Below are positions 24,601 to 39,400 of a stretch of 64,000 nucleotides of DNA, piece by piece. Position numbers and translations under genes: made by a program. Source of the stretch: Porites lobata (taxonomy: Eukaryota; Cnidaria; Anthozoa; Scleractinia; Poritidae). How positions within the stretch are numbered: the first letter of the stretch is position 1; each line of letters starts with the position of its first letter. Below the pieces are notes generated by a model. That model was not told the DNA's origin. It ran no database searches and worked only from the letters and a program-made list of their open reading frames with translations. The stretch spans positions 312,501 to 376,500 of the forward strand of contig CALNXK010000161.1 of assembly GCA_942486035.1 (NCBI GenBank), written 5' to 3'.

Positions 24601-27600
24601 AAATAGCTAAAAACATGGCAAGAACAGCAAGAAGACAACTCGAAGGGTGACATCTGCTATTTGGAGAACATTTGCAGAGCTGGACAAACCTAAACGTACA
24701 CTATCGAAGATGAACTGAACATCGATGGATCGATGGAGGTACGCATGTTTTAGCTATGTTTTAAACTAGGAATTATTTTGAATGAATAATAAAACAGTTA
24801 TTGAATTCGGCTTTCGTATCATATGAAAAATTATGGAGATCTCGTCTCGGAGGGTGTTATCCGTCGAGGCCGTAGGCCGAGGCGGATAACACCCTCCTCG
24901 ATCTCCATAATTCATCATAAGATACTCAGCCTCATTCATTAACTGTTAATTATTGACTCGCCCCAACTCTCTGGTAGTATTAACGTCCAAGATGGCAGGA
25001 TAACGTTATTCCCGAGAAAATAATGGATCGTGCTGCAAAATACGCCTACTTTGCTGGCTAGGAGTCATACTGACCACCAAGAAAGTTACCTTGTGTGTAA
25101 ATACTGAAAATCATGCATGAAGAAGGGCTGGATAAGGAAGTAGATGCTGGAGAAGTCAGTTCGATGGGACAACATCCAGAACTCCAAGAGCCAACTGCCT
25201 CAAGCCCAACAAGTAACACAGTGATACAACTGTGTTTGGGTGATGTCAGTTGTTAAACGTTTGAATAGCATAGTTTGACCCAGACCATTTTGGAATGACC
25301 CAATTTAAAATGCCATGTGGGACATATGACCCACTTTGACTAATTTCTAGATTGAACACTTTGACAGTTTCCCGCTAATGCTGTTTATTTGCACCCTTGT
25401 GGTGTCATTTGTGTCGTCCCTAGCACTACATAAGCGTAAACAAACAATATTACCTTAACAAGTCATTTTATTCCGTTACTACACTACAGCATGAAATTTC
25501 AAATGCCCACTCACCGGTTGTTTTGTAATTTTGGTCTAAATTTTCAATTCTGAGCTTCCACTGTCCTTCAGGACTTTCTCCCCAACTAAATAAAGTAGTG
25601 ATATACCAGTTTGTCAGGTTTGTGTCTCTATATATATTGTCCACTCTCCTCTGACGAGTCAATGGAGATATGGTTCCACTAGGCGCAATCAGCTCCAAAT
25701 ACAGGTCTCCGCGACGCTCAAAAACTAGATTTACCCTCACTTGAACGTGCTCCAGGAATTTTATTGTGTAATTGCCGACTGTCTCCGTAACCTCTGAAGG
25801 TATCACTCTGTAAAAAAGTGTTGTTAGAGAGATTTAGCGGCACATTTACGTTCAGCGGCAAACAGCAGCGATGACCACGTGAACACTTTTTTCAGCCATT
25901 CAGTAAGTTTGTTGCTTATGACGTGAAGGTGTGTTTCATTCGAAAGGTAGCGCCATAGGATTTCCTCCAAAATGAAAATAATCTCTCATCACGTGGTCTG
26001 GGAGCGAAAGAGTCAAAGAGCATTAGGGTATTTTGGGGGCTGGCGAGTAATTTTTTTAACGGTTAATTCTTTTACTCCTATTAAAAATATGGCGTCCATT
26101 TTAGTACCAACCAATGACGTGTTTGCCAGCCGTGAGAATGATTAGGTTTGAAAAAAGTTGAAAGAAGAGATTAAGGACAAAGTCAACTAGAAAGGGCGAA
26201 GAAAGTTGACGGATTTATCTTTGATTTTTTTAGCGGTGGTAAATTGAATTTACTAACAAACAACAGTTTGGAGTTTGTTGTTATTCTTCCATCGCTGTCG
26301 GATACAGTAACGATATAATGCTGCTAGGTATTACTGTAATTTTATTTTATTCTCAGTTTACGAGCGGAAGGAATTCTCAAAATCCTGCAATATGATTGGT
26401 TTTGGGAGCGAGCGGTTTATTTTTTACGACGTTTTCCTCTAACCTGGGGGGAATCGTTTGCGATTTCAAAAGTCGGTTAGTGTTGTTGTTTGTGAATGAG
26501 CAAAAGCGGTGATTTAAAATTATTTGCCTTTAAAACTTACGTTCTTATGAGTACTAGCTAGAAAAATTTAATTTCATTATCCAAACAAAATATGTTAAAG
26601 AGAGAATCAAGGTAATCCAACCGTGGAAAACCGAATAGGTAACACAAAATGGGCGGCTCGAAATGTCACTTAGCCAGCTATAACCTACGCAATAAGTACT
26701 GCAATCTTGCTTTTACGGCACTGCCTATTCGACATTTGTGCTCTGTTTGTAGTCCTTTTTTCCGTGTTTGCTGTCTGAATTGTTAAAGCTTTCAACACGA
26801 GAATTGACAACAGCAAGAACAAAAGAGCCCCCTCAACAGCAGCAATACCAACAACAAATATTATTTAAATAAATTTTAACACTATTTAACAATTAGTCGC
26901 CGAAGGCGACCTGAATATTCACTATTCACGTCGCCTGAGCGACTGTTTTCGTATAATTACATTGATGATTATTCGAGAAAATAACATTATTGACCAATTT
27001 CCGACTCCGAAACATCAACTTATCTGGCTGCCATTTTGAAAACTGCTGGCCTTCAATGTTATAATCACCGCGCGATGATTATAGCGAGATGAAGCGAAGC
27101 TCCTTGCCAATCATAGCGCTCTATTTTCTATAATCATCAATGTAATTATACTAAAACTGATTTACCATATTTTCCCACCCGCAAATAGCCTATATTAAAG
27201 TACGAACTACTAGAGGCGGGGAGAGAAAAGACATAGTTACAATACAAGGTTACCGAGTAGATGGACTAAACAACGATGAAGACTTTACAATACACTAAAT
27301 AGCATAAACTAACGTCAAAAAGTGAGTAAATAACGATGAGAGACTAAGATAATGTGTAAAACAACTTTATAGGGTGGGGGACTTCCACCATGACCGTCTC
27401 CTGACCGCAAGAAATCCTTTATCTTTTTCCCGAAAACGATCGCTTGAGTGTTATAATTGAATAAGGAATAGAGCTCCAAATTTGAGTACCGATTCTCGTG
27501 AAAAAGGCAGACATTTTATGGGTCCTAGAGAACTTAACAAAAAAAAGATTCGTTAGAGAGATATTTTTCTGTAGTTATTGATCATCAGCAACAACAACGA

Positions 27601-30600
27601 ACAAAATAAAAAAAAAGGTTCAAACCTGTTTTCATCCCTGCCCTTAATCTCACATCTCAGTTGTGAAGGCACTGTATTCCATTGTTTTGCCAAGTGCACC
27701 ATCATGCCACCATCCATAAGGCCAAAGCCAAAATATCTACTGAACCATAAACCAGCCTTGTTCTTTACCCAGAATCCACCGGTGAGCGGATTTCCTTTTG
27801 GTGCGTGTCTCGCACTTCTTACTATAATGTGTTGTACGTCACGCCATGTAAGGGAGGGGCTTAAAAATCAAACACAATAGTTTAAATAGCAAGTAAGTAA
27901 CTTAGTAAGGCGCAATCAGGCAGGTAGACAGGTAGCAAGTAAGTAAGTAAGTAAGTAAGTAGGTAGGTAAAGAAGTAAGTAGTGCACTGCACAAAACTGC
28001 CATGGATAACTTTGACACTCAAAAAAAGCGTTTTTTTTTTTCTCACAACCACCACTTCATTTCAGCAGATTGTAACTATACACTATCCCTTCATAACCGA
28101 ATTAGCACTCCCAGACTTCCACAACTACCTCACAAAAATCACTTTTACCTTCCAAAAAAATTTTGTTACTTCCTATCAAGTTCTATGAGAAACCAGTTCC
28201 ACTGATTAACAAACTAGAGCTATTATCTTACAATCCACGTCAAATATAACTCCACGCCTTCCACTTCACACATCTCAACCAACCCATAAAATATACAACG
28301 CTACCGCACTACTCACACATCCCTATGTACTTAAAAAACTGCACATACGCCTCGTACGGCGACGCCTACATATACGCTCCAACAGCGTCTTGTTAAGTAA
28401 CGAAGCAAGTAAGTAAGTAAGTAAGTAAGTTAGTAAGAGACTTAATTTCACGAGGGTGACAGGTGACAGTAATAACAACAACTGATAAGATTGTGGGCCT
28501 CTTAAAAAACAAAAATGCAATGATAAATAAACCTACCGCAGCAATAGCCTACACTTACAACCTACGCCAGGGTCATTTAAATCTTACACACCACATTTTT
28601 ATGTTCAGGAGTACACAAGGGCACCGTCAGTCTAATGGAAGAGTGGGTCCTGGCCGGGGGTAGGTACTCGACAAAGTTTTTTGCGGGAAGGCTCCGCTAG
28701 AGTCCAACCTCGTAGTACCCTTTTATAAACCATTTTTGACTACTCTCTATTGACAAATGGTACCTCTTTCAGATACGTAGTTTAGGCCTTTGCATCACTC
28801 TTAACTGCTGACACTGTCTTTAAGGTGGCTGAACACAGTTTTGCGGGGGGTCAGCGGTAACTCGCGTGACGGCGCGTGTGTTAAATTAGACAAACAAACA
28901 TGGCCGCAGAAAAGCAAGGGTACACAGAAAACGATTTCTCAAAATCTACTCATTAACATTTTGTGATACTTGGCAGAATTTTTACTTTTATCGTATTTTA
29001 AATAATGAGAACTTTAAAATGGAAGTTGAACAGACGAATTTTGTGACACATTTAATAATTACAGTACAATTATATTATTGATTATCTAAAAAGCCGTCGG
29101 TTAAAGTTTAATCAAATAAGTTTCAAATGGTAATGATTATTTATAGTAAACTGTGTGCAAGTTTATAGGAAAATCTAACGAGCCAATTTTCTGTATACTG
29201 AGCAAAAGTGAAATTTTAAGGTTGTATTCAATCGTTCATGTTGCCATGGAAACTACGAAAACGTCACATTTTACCTGTCAATCAAAATCTTTCATCAGTA
29301 TATTTTTCACTTGCCAAGTTTCAGCTTGTGAACTGCACCCATTCTCTTGCCATGATTTGGCAAATGACATGTACCCACAAACTGCAAAACTGTGTTCAGC
29401 CAGCTTAAAACATGAATAAATCTTAAAAACCATACGTGTTCTCGACTTTTTCACAGCCATAAAATGTATCTGTAAGCCTTTTCGGACCTTTTTACAGACC
29501 GAAATGACAGATTTCCCTACTTTTTTGTAAGTCGACTAGTTAAATCCCTACCCTTTAATATACCTAACTTAAAACCTCAAAAAGTTACTCCTTTCAGGCG
29601 GAGCATAGGCCACTATAGGGGTAACCCCGGGGGTCCTTGTAGATCCACTTTTCTTACTATGAGCCTATAATGTTACACGACAGAAGATCAAACAACATTA
29701 AAAGCATTAAGACTTACTTTGCTTCTAGTGTCAATGCAATAAGACCTGAAGCCATCGCTGTAGCCGCTGATGTTGCTCCGAAATTTTCAGTGCATCCTGA
29801 TTTCTGATCAGCTGTAATCTGAGGAATAGGATAGTAATTTAGCTAACAAAAATATGTCTAGACTGTTCCCTGAGTAATAACATGATGCTAATCTCCACAA
29901 AAAAGAAAAGGTCTAAGGGGGTTGAGGGGGTGGGGGTGGGGGTGGGGTATTCCCTTAAAGGGCCTAAACGGGTATGTGCCGCTGAAAAAGTTATGGTTTT
30001 CGGGGTCGAGTCTTAAACAAGGTATGCAATTGAACTGTTTATGAAGGTTGGCGATGAACGATCTACTTTTGTGGTAAGGATCAGAGATTTTGAAAGGACA
30101 CTCTACCCAGACCTCCCTGGAGTGCCCTTACGGGCCTGGGGGCCTGTTTCTCGAAAGGTCCGGAAAGTTTTCGGGCCCAAAGGCAAATTTTAAAATCTAG
30201 ACCTGTTGTTGTTAACAAATAGTTTCATTGTATCATTGTCAAAATTATTAAAACTTTGAACTTGAATGTAAGTACGGCAAACGCAACAGGACTTTCTAAA
30301 AACAAGCCCCTGGCCCATATATTATAAGGCTCATTGCATTTCCTTACGTGTAATTATGTCCAGTGTGGTCTGCTCGCTCGTCATGACACCAGTTATAGCT
30401 AGTTATAAGGTGTGGAAGTGCTCTACCTGGGGTTGAAACTAGACAGCTTCAACTATGGAATGTACAGGGGTTGAAGGAATGGTCGATAACGGTTCTCAGC
30501 CGAGTCGCGGAATCGGAAATTAAGGATTGGTGAGCATACCTGCTCACACGTCCTATTTACAACTTACAAATGCCAGTAGAAAAGAAAGAAAGGCCTAGTG

Positions 30601-33600
30601 GAATCACGCCAGTACAACCATCGCTTGTCATATTGTTGGGTTAAAGTCATATCCCTATACCTTATAGACAACAAGATACCGTAAAAAATGTTTTTATTGC
30701 ACTATCAGTCTGCAAGATATCACGCATCACTTGAATGCTTTCAACAACTTTCGACAAAAACCGTCACGGTTTGTCGCATTGATTGAATTGCTTTTCTCAC
30801 TTCAGCGAACCACTCCTACCGGGCATTCGACTGGTCGAACCAACAGTAACAGACGTAAAAATTGTGAACACGGGGGCTCAAAAAGCTGTTCGTTGTCATA
30901 TTAACGAAGTTGTAGAATAGGGAAAGACTTTTGTCCCGAAAAACACATGGTTGTACTGAATATCTTTAAAAGGGTGCTCTTATGACGAGGCTCCGCTTTT
31001 GAGGTAGAAGTGCAAACAGCAAACCATATCCAAGTAATTTGACTACTTCACTTACAACTTTCCCTACTCCTTTGAATGGGTCCCTGCTGTAAGCAGACGC
31101 CATTATACTGGCACAGGCTTCCGCATAAACCGGTCTTGAGTCATCCAGGTTCACACCACTGATTGCAATAGTAAAAATACTATTGACATAACCATTATAG
31201 GCACAGCTGTCACCAATTAAGCCGCCATTTCCAGTTGCAAAGGTGTAGATAGCACCCTTGCCCCTACGACCCTGAAATACAAACAAGGCATAATCTATTT
31301 CAGTTGCACAATGACTTTTAGTGCTAGTGACTGAAAACATCCAACGGATGACGTGACCCTTTACGCACCCATGAGCAATAGGAGCCCAGCTGCCCGGTTA
31401 GCTACCCACCAACCATTGCTTTGCAAAAACCTGGTAGGATTTTGCTGGCTGAAAATAAAACCCTGTCCCAGTTAGCTTGTTCAGGTCAGTAGACATAACA
31501 TAGCCGTTCGGCTGAATTTGGCTGATTGCATTATATTGTTCACAGCGGAGCTCCACGCGCGCGCGGAATTCAGTTTGCTTTCAGTAAACGGCAAAAGTTG
31601 AATGAATTGAGAAAGACATTTTATAAAGTATCCCTCGAGAGCTCTGCTTTTGGCCTTGGCTAAATCTATGTATCACCTGCTTTATACCAAGCTCGATAGC
31701 TCTTTCCGTAAGGGTTTCAGGGCCCTCAACTTCCACAGCGTTGTCCCCAGGTCCCCAACTGTTTGAATATATGTCAATTTTGTCCAGTTCATGGGACAGG
31801 GCAGATGCTCGTCCTGCATCGGTAGACCGGACTTGGTCATCAAAAAGGCGAATACCTGGAGAATAAGAAAGGTGCACAAACAATGTGAAGAATAACCGGC
31901 CTTCAATCATTTGTATCTTATTTTGGCACTGTATAATTGAGATTGACGTGATTGCATAACAGTTTGCTGGTCTCTCAATAGCGATGCTGGTTCTAACCTC
32001 AAACTCGACATCTAACCACTAATGTTTGAGCAATACTTTAATTTTATTTTCAATTTACGGTTATAAAATCTCTCCTCTCACACAACCTACGTCCCTCATT
32101 TCCAACCACTATTTTAGTAGGGACTTGGAAACCCGTTCATTAGGTGATTCCATACTTCGACACATGTCATGTCCCCCCTTCGGGGGTACTCCCATATGTG
32201 AAATAGATAGGCATGTCCTGCCCGATAGGGTTCTCCACCCTTAACTAGGGTATCGTTTTTGCCCTTGATAGCGATGTGTTTCTGTTGTGATCCTTACATA
32301 CGGTACCGTTATTATATCAACCAAAATTCAGGTGCTAACGCCCAAGTAGGAGAGCAACAAACTATCTTTTAAAACTGAACTATCCCTTAGAGTAGTAGGG
32401 AGGCAATTTAATGAAGGTTTGTGTGTTACCATGAATTTCTTAGTTTTGTTTCTCCCTTGAATAGGGTGTAAATGTTCGTTTTTCTCATCCTTAAATAGTG
32501 TCTGGGCTTAAGACCATGGGCGGTACGCACTTACCCAAAGTTGTCGGAATGCTAGGTGAATCTACTGTTATTTTTCTATTTTTTGCCCCCGCAGGGATTT
32601 CGCCCAGAAGGCGAAATCCCGAGGAGGCACTGTAGTAACTCGCGCGTATATTAAGGAAAGTACTTACAGTTGAAATATACAGTCATGAAGTCAATGTGAT
32701 AGAAAAAATCTCGATTTGCTTGAACAGGGGCCGCGAGGAATCGGTAGGTAATGATGACGTTTCTATTGTTTGCGCCCGCAAGTACGAAATGGTTAGGATG
32801 ACGTAAAGACAGAAAATCCCGAAGGGACCGCTCAGGTAGATTTTGTGACATTTATTGAACAGTCATACTTCGATACTCTTTTGCGTTACGCAGTGACATT
32901 CTGTGGAGCAGTTGTTTTGAAACTTATGGACCAAAAGACACTCGTTAAGCGCAGATGAGGTTATAAGGTGCGTTTAATCGTGTATATATAAACACTTGGG
33001 GAGTTTACCAGACAAATCACAAATCTTTGATTTATATTGGAAACTTTGCCAGACACTCTTTCTCTCTCTTTGACCGGAATAAGACTCAGCCCTAAACAAG
33101 CTAAACGAGTGTACAACGGCTAGCTTATCACTAACAGAACGATGAACGATTACAGAAATTCGCCGACAATCAAATTCTGTGCTGACTTATTCCCTGCTCA
33201 CAGATGTCCTTTCGTTATAAAGTTTCAAATAAGACTAGAATGCGCGAGCGTGAATCAGTCAAACGTCCTTTTAATTTCTAAGGCTTACTTTCCGGCAAAT
33301 AAAATGAACTGAATGTAAAAAGTGAAAGAGAAAAAGCGAAAAATTCAACTTCTAATTAAATATTTTCTTATGGTTTAGAATAAAATATATCGAAACTGAG
33401 AATGTTTTGATCCAAGCTGTGTAAATCGAGCTGAAACTGTGCATGGAACCTTGCATTTCCTGTATTTATCTCACCTATTGTATGGAATATGTGTTAAAAT
33501 CTTCATTATGAATCGGTATATTTCAAAGAGCTACACAACGAGCAAGAATACTATTGACCGAGAATATACAGAACGGGGGCAACTGTAGTGCCAACTATTA

Positions 33601-36455
33601 CTATAGTTGAATATCGTGTATCGTGTATTAAAAGAGCAACAATACCTTATCATATTGCTCGCTCACTTCAGGCTCGCTCGCGCGGCAGCAATGAACCTGT
33701 CTAAAATAAGGGTTCAAAGGGACAATTCCTGCTACAGTTATAGCGAACCATCCAAAATAGCGCATGCACGCTATACGTGTCTTTGTTTGGAACGACTAAG
33801 AGAAGAGACTGTGTTCTCTGACTTTCCCAAACGTAAGATATCTTTCCTGACAAAATAAAAGATTCTTCTAACAAACACTCATACCCTTCTAAACTGTCTC
33901 AGTGTACATTAAAGCTCTTAGACCTCTTTGGTGAAACTGTCAGTGAAGAAGGCAATCACATCAAGCTACATGTACCTGCAATTTGGGCGTTGTATGCAAT
34001 TCCTACGCCACACAAACTGTTATTAGCCACTCCGGCTATAACTCCAGCACAGTTGTTACCATGTCTAGGGAAAATTCAGGAGAAATTATCTTCACACGAA
34101 TCCGAGTAAACGTGTACGTTTACGGCTTCCATGCACGCGTGAACGCCGGGATCGAAAACCGACATTTTCGAACATGGTCTCGGGCCCGTTTCTCGAAAGT
34201 CTCCGTAATTAACGGTCCCGGAAAGTCGTTGCTATTATTCCAGATAAATGTTTCAATAGTTTTTCGGATAACACAATAAAACTATTGATTAACAAAACAA
34301 AATAAAATTGCTTGTAAGCTAGGATCCGCGCCATTTTATTTATTTGATTTGAACATTTGATTTTGGACCCGGGACTTTCGAGAAACGGGCCCTTCGAGTA
34401 GAAAAAGAAATTTCTTCATTAATTTTCTACAAAGTACATCTTAAATCTCTCACGGCCGCACGAAGCAAACTAATTCTTCGAATCTGTCATATCAAGAATT
34501 CTCCCAACCCCTTCAGTGTTTTTATCTGAGGCTATGCAATTACAGGAAAAACGTTTTCTATTGCTTTATAAATTAACCACAAACAGGCTCCTTATGAATT
34601 GATCGCCTCCTCATTTCTTATCTAACCTCTAAGCAAGCTTGATTGAACGCTTTAAGATAGTTTTCTTGTTCTTCCTAATCAGAGGGTTTCAAACCCTTAA
34701 AAGCACCCCTTTGTCTACGAAAGAATACATATAAAACAGCCATATAAATGCAGACATACCCTGAAACTGTGCCATGCTTTGGAACTGGTATTGGATCATT
34801 GTCCACATAATCATGACTTACTGCAGAATTCTTGAAAAGAAAAAGTATAAATATAGTGCCATAAGTTTATACAAAATGGAACCTAAATATTCCATCAAAC
34901 ATTCTAAATGAACGAATGATGTTCCTGTATGAAATAAGAACCTGATACAGTATGACATACCCCCCCCCCCCGCCCCGGCCTTTAACATTAATGTTTCCCC
35001 CTCCCGATTGGCACCTCGTTACATGTTGCGTCCGTTTGCACAACCTGTTGCATGTTATTGGATGTTGTTGCGTGTTGTTGCGCAAAGTTTGAAACCGGTC
35101 AAACTTTTCGGCCAACAACTCGCAACATTTCTTTTGTTCTGTGATCACCGAAGCGTAGCGCAACAATGTTGGATCCCTTTGCACAGTTCTTCCAACAATG
35201 TAGGGGCCACGCATGCTCATTACGCATGGATTACAAAGACCCATGGGTTGTATTCTTCTCACGATGCACTGCAGGTCCCAAACTTGTTGGGAGTTGTTGC
35301 ATCTGTTTGCACACCACTGCCAACACGCACGCAACAACTCCCAACATTGTTGGCGCAACAATGTTGGGAGTTGTTGCGCCATTTGCATGCAGCCTTAGAT
35401 GTAGTGAGAGCGAAAAACCTGCCATTTTACATGGTCATCCAAGCCACGCGAAGGTCTAAGCGTATGGTTAGTCTATATACCTTCATTACTCAGTTTTGCA
35501 GTCAAGCGCTCCATCGACAGAGATAGTCTTACCGCGGTTAAAAATATGAATACAAGAATATTGACATCATGAATAATATGTTTACTTAGAAATTTGACTC
35601 TGATTGATAGAATTGCAAAGTAGTAGCACCTTTGGTCAGCTATTAATCAGACCGAGTTGCAGGCACTTTTAAATACTCTATAGAGTGACTGAACAAATCA
35701 ATCAAAACGTGAATGATTTTCTTGCTATAAATTGCAGCGGCATATAAAACCAAAATCTGATACGTTGATCTTGGCTCTCACTATTTTGAAGAGGGCAGGG
35801 GAATAAAAATAGAAAAAACCCTGAGATTTCAACTTTCCAGATAAGGTCGGTGTATTGCTTTTTAAGTGGCCTGGCTTCAAATCTTAATAGCCCTGAGAAA
35901 TCCCACAGTAGACCTGGGGCCCGTTTCTCGAAAGTCCCGGTAACTTTACGGACCCGAAATCAAATATTCAAATCGAAATATAAAGAATAAGAGCGCGGGT
36001 CCTGGCTAGCAAAACTACTCCATTTAGTTTCATTAACTGACAGTTTGATCATGTTAGATGCAAAACTATTGAAACCTCGATCTTTACTGTAAACGGAGAC
36101 AGCTTACCGGGCCCGTTAATTATCGGGACTTTCGAGAAACGGGCACCTGCACCGTTCTTAACCTCTTATTTTACTGGTCCCCTTTTCAGGGATAGGGGCA
36201 TTGTTGTGTGACAATCCCTATTGTTTTCCCAGCTAATCAAAGACACTTTTTCAAATAGCTGCGGGATCGCCCAAATCAAAGCCCCCAGGCCTGGATGAAA
36301 GCCCCATAGTTAAGCCATAGAAAATGTTTTCCGTGTCAGCATAGCCTGATATAGACACGAGAGGGGTTGGGAGAATTCAAGACAGTCATGCAAACCCGAG
36401 ACGAAGTCGAGGCTTTGCGTAACTGTCGAGAATTCTCCCAATCCCTCGAGTGTTC

Positions 36456-36488
<33 letters not shown>

Positions 36489-39400
36489 TCGATTGCTTTT
36501 ATAAAATAACTTTCCCGAGAAAAAACGCAAACTCTTTGTTATGGTACTGATTAAAAGAGAAATTCTTACCAGTCGCAAAGTCTTATAGAGTGTTTTCACT
36601 CACGTGGCCAGGATATATGCAAATTTATTGGAACAAAAGAAAGCGTTTACATAAGAAAAGAGTTCAACTCCCACAAGACTGGTTTGGGACACCAACATGG
36701 CCACCGTTTCATTGTTTTGGGACACCAATATGGACGCCGTGACGTCATGTGAAAACACTCTATACACGAAGTCTTGCTCTCGTAATCAGTTCTTGTTTTG
36801 CAAAAAGATTCTTTCGAAAATACGGATTTTTCTCGCTTAAAATGTCAGCTTAAGAGAAAAAAAATTGACACACCTTCTTTGTAACGATTTCAAAGTTTCA
36901 GCCGACGAAGGAATGGGTAAATAAAGTAAACTTGTCGAGTTTTGAACTTGAAAATTTTTTCAAATTTGTGCTTGGGTGATTAGCACGTGAAAAGCAAAAC
37001 ATCTTGACGCCACAACCATGTTTACATACTCTCATGCAAACACTCCTCTCGGCTAATCAGAGCGCGTACTATCTTAGTTATTTTATAATAATTCTTCGTA
37101 TATACTTCAAGTCCTTCAACATGGAATCTGTGCGTAGCAGTTTGCATATGAAGTACAGTAAACACCCGCCGCCCGCGTATAAGAACAAATGAATTAAGAA
37201 CATCAGGATGAAATTTGGCCCATAAAGCACCATATAGAAGAACCAGTTTAGCTTGATAAACAAAACATGTTCTTATATAACTATGGTTACAATTATAACA
37301 GTCGGGTTGTCTTTAGGATTTTTGTTTACTTACTTGCTTATTTATTTATAATAAAATATGCTAACAAAAAAAACTGGTAACATCTTATGTGTTGTATTTC
37401 TGAGACAAAGTTTAAGGAAACATTAAGAACATCTTCATGCTGTTTTCTTACTAAGCGCCCAATAAATAAGAACAAGAAGTAGTATAGGAGGGATGTTTTA
37501 CTCCACTTTTTTGAAGTGGAATCTCATTAGTTTGAAGGCGCATAAATTAATGCCAATGACGTCATACGCCTCATTAGGATACGATGATGTCATAGTATAT
37601 TTTAAGTTGGCTATGAGCAAGTGACGGTTTTTTGCGCAGGAATTTCATTACCTTGCGCAGGAATACATTAATGCCAATGATGTCATAACCTTTTGTCTTT
37701 ATCTCATGAATAAAATGCGCAGGAATCTCATAAAGATAAGGTCACGTGCTATTTTTAAATGGATGATGTCATTGCCTTTTGTCTTTATCTCATGAGTAAA
37801 ATACGCAGGAAACTCATTATTTTCCCTTCTGTGTATTTCTCATACAATAGAAACAATAGGCTTGCCTAGACTTGCCCGGTAAGTAACTTGAGCCCGGTTT
37901 AAACGTCTATTAAAAGAGAAATGGGGTAAGAAAGCGATCGCCTAGCAACGCGAGGAACGGCTTACTATATCTTATTTAGCGCTAAAAAAATCGGATATAT
38001 CACCAAAACACTTTTACAATATGGAGTTACGGTTATTCAGTTAATTATGCGAGTTCACAAGCCCAAAGTTGAATACAAATTAGTTCTACAAGGAAAAACC
38101 CCATGGGAAAACCGTGACCTTGTTATTAGTATAAAAACAATTTAAAATAACTTATCATGGATCAATTAAAACACGCGACAAATAAATTGACAAGACAAGA
38201 GATACCGTTTTAAAAACTTTATTAAAAACCAATGACAAAAAGAGTCAACTACACAGCGATTTCAAGCGGATGGAATTTAATTAATCTTCATCTTCTTCGC
38301 CCATGGAGTACGTGTAAGGTTTGAATTTCTTATGCCAACGTTTCCTCAGCTGTTTGCCATGAGCTTTATGATCATCCAAATAATGTACAAATTGAATCCG
38401 ACGCCTTTTGCGCTTCGGGCCTTGTTGTGATGGGGTTTCTACTATGGGAGAAGGGTCTGTCTCATTATTTTAGGTAAAATTGGTTTTTTATGGTGGCTTC
38501 CGGTCGCAACAGCGCGTGGCGAACTTGAAATATTCAGGCCAGCAAATGTCATGGAATAGCATGCCGTAGGACCTCAACCGGCATATAAACCTTTAAAGAC
38601 AGTTTGATAATTCCTTTAGGATCCATTGTAGTGAAGAAGTGGGTGTTTTTGTATATGTATTCTGCCACTTCTTAATAAGGCTTTTTTCTGTTTACGTTTG
38701 ACAATGATCCTTAGCTGGCGTTGCGTTGCGAAAAATATAGAGATGTCTTTGTTATTTTTACTGTTTGTTGGCGACAGAGGTCACTTTGTACTTTAACGGT
38801 CTCGGTATTTTCGACTGCATAAGCCGAGCTTGTTGAAGTAAAAGCATGTACGGTCACCGTACCGCGTACGGTTAATGTTCTGCATGGATGAATTATTGAA
38901 CTGACAATATGAGCACCACGATCACAAACAAGCAACGAAGAGAAATCTCACACCTAGAATATGTATTTATTTCAAGACAAGTACGTGGAAATCGTTTGTT
39001 AATCCATGGAAAGCTTTATCAACGCACGTTAAAACAGGACGTACTGAAGCAAAGACCTTCCTTGCTACTAAGCTTCTACTTCTAAAAACATTTGCGTGGA
39101 CTGCCTTGCTATCGTAAGGCTAGTTACTTTGACTTAACAAGAGATATATTTGGAACAGTAAAACGAAAATCGTAAATAGATCGACACAGCAAAGGTACGG
39201 AAGGTTTTATCGGCAAAACAAGTCGCTTTCCACCGTTGTTCAACTGTCACGTCCCTGTTGAACTGATAGGATCACGTGCGTTCGGAATCTTGATAATATA
39301 GTATAAAGCGATGCATCCTGGGATATATGAAATTCCCCCTTTCACAGAAGGGAAAATAAGGAGATTCCAGTGTATTTAACTCATGAGATGAAGACAAAAG

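Noticed and set aside
35008..35526. 172-codon plus-strand frame with an overlapping 173-codon minus frame
   Set aside because: Both lie in a palindromic gttgttggg repeat; neither has a domain or codon pattern of a gene.
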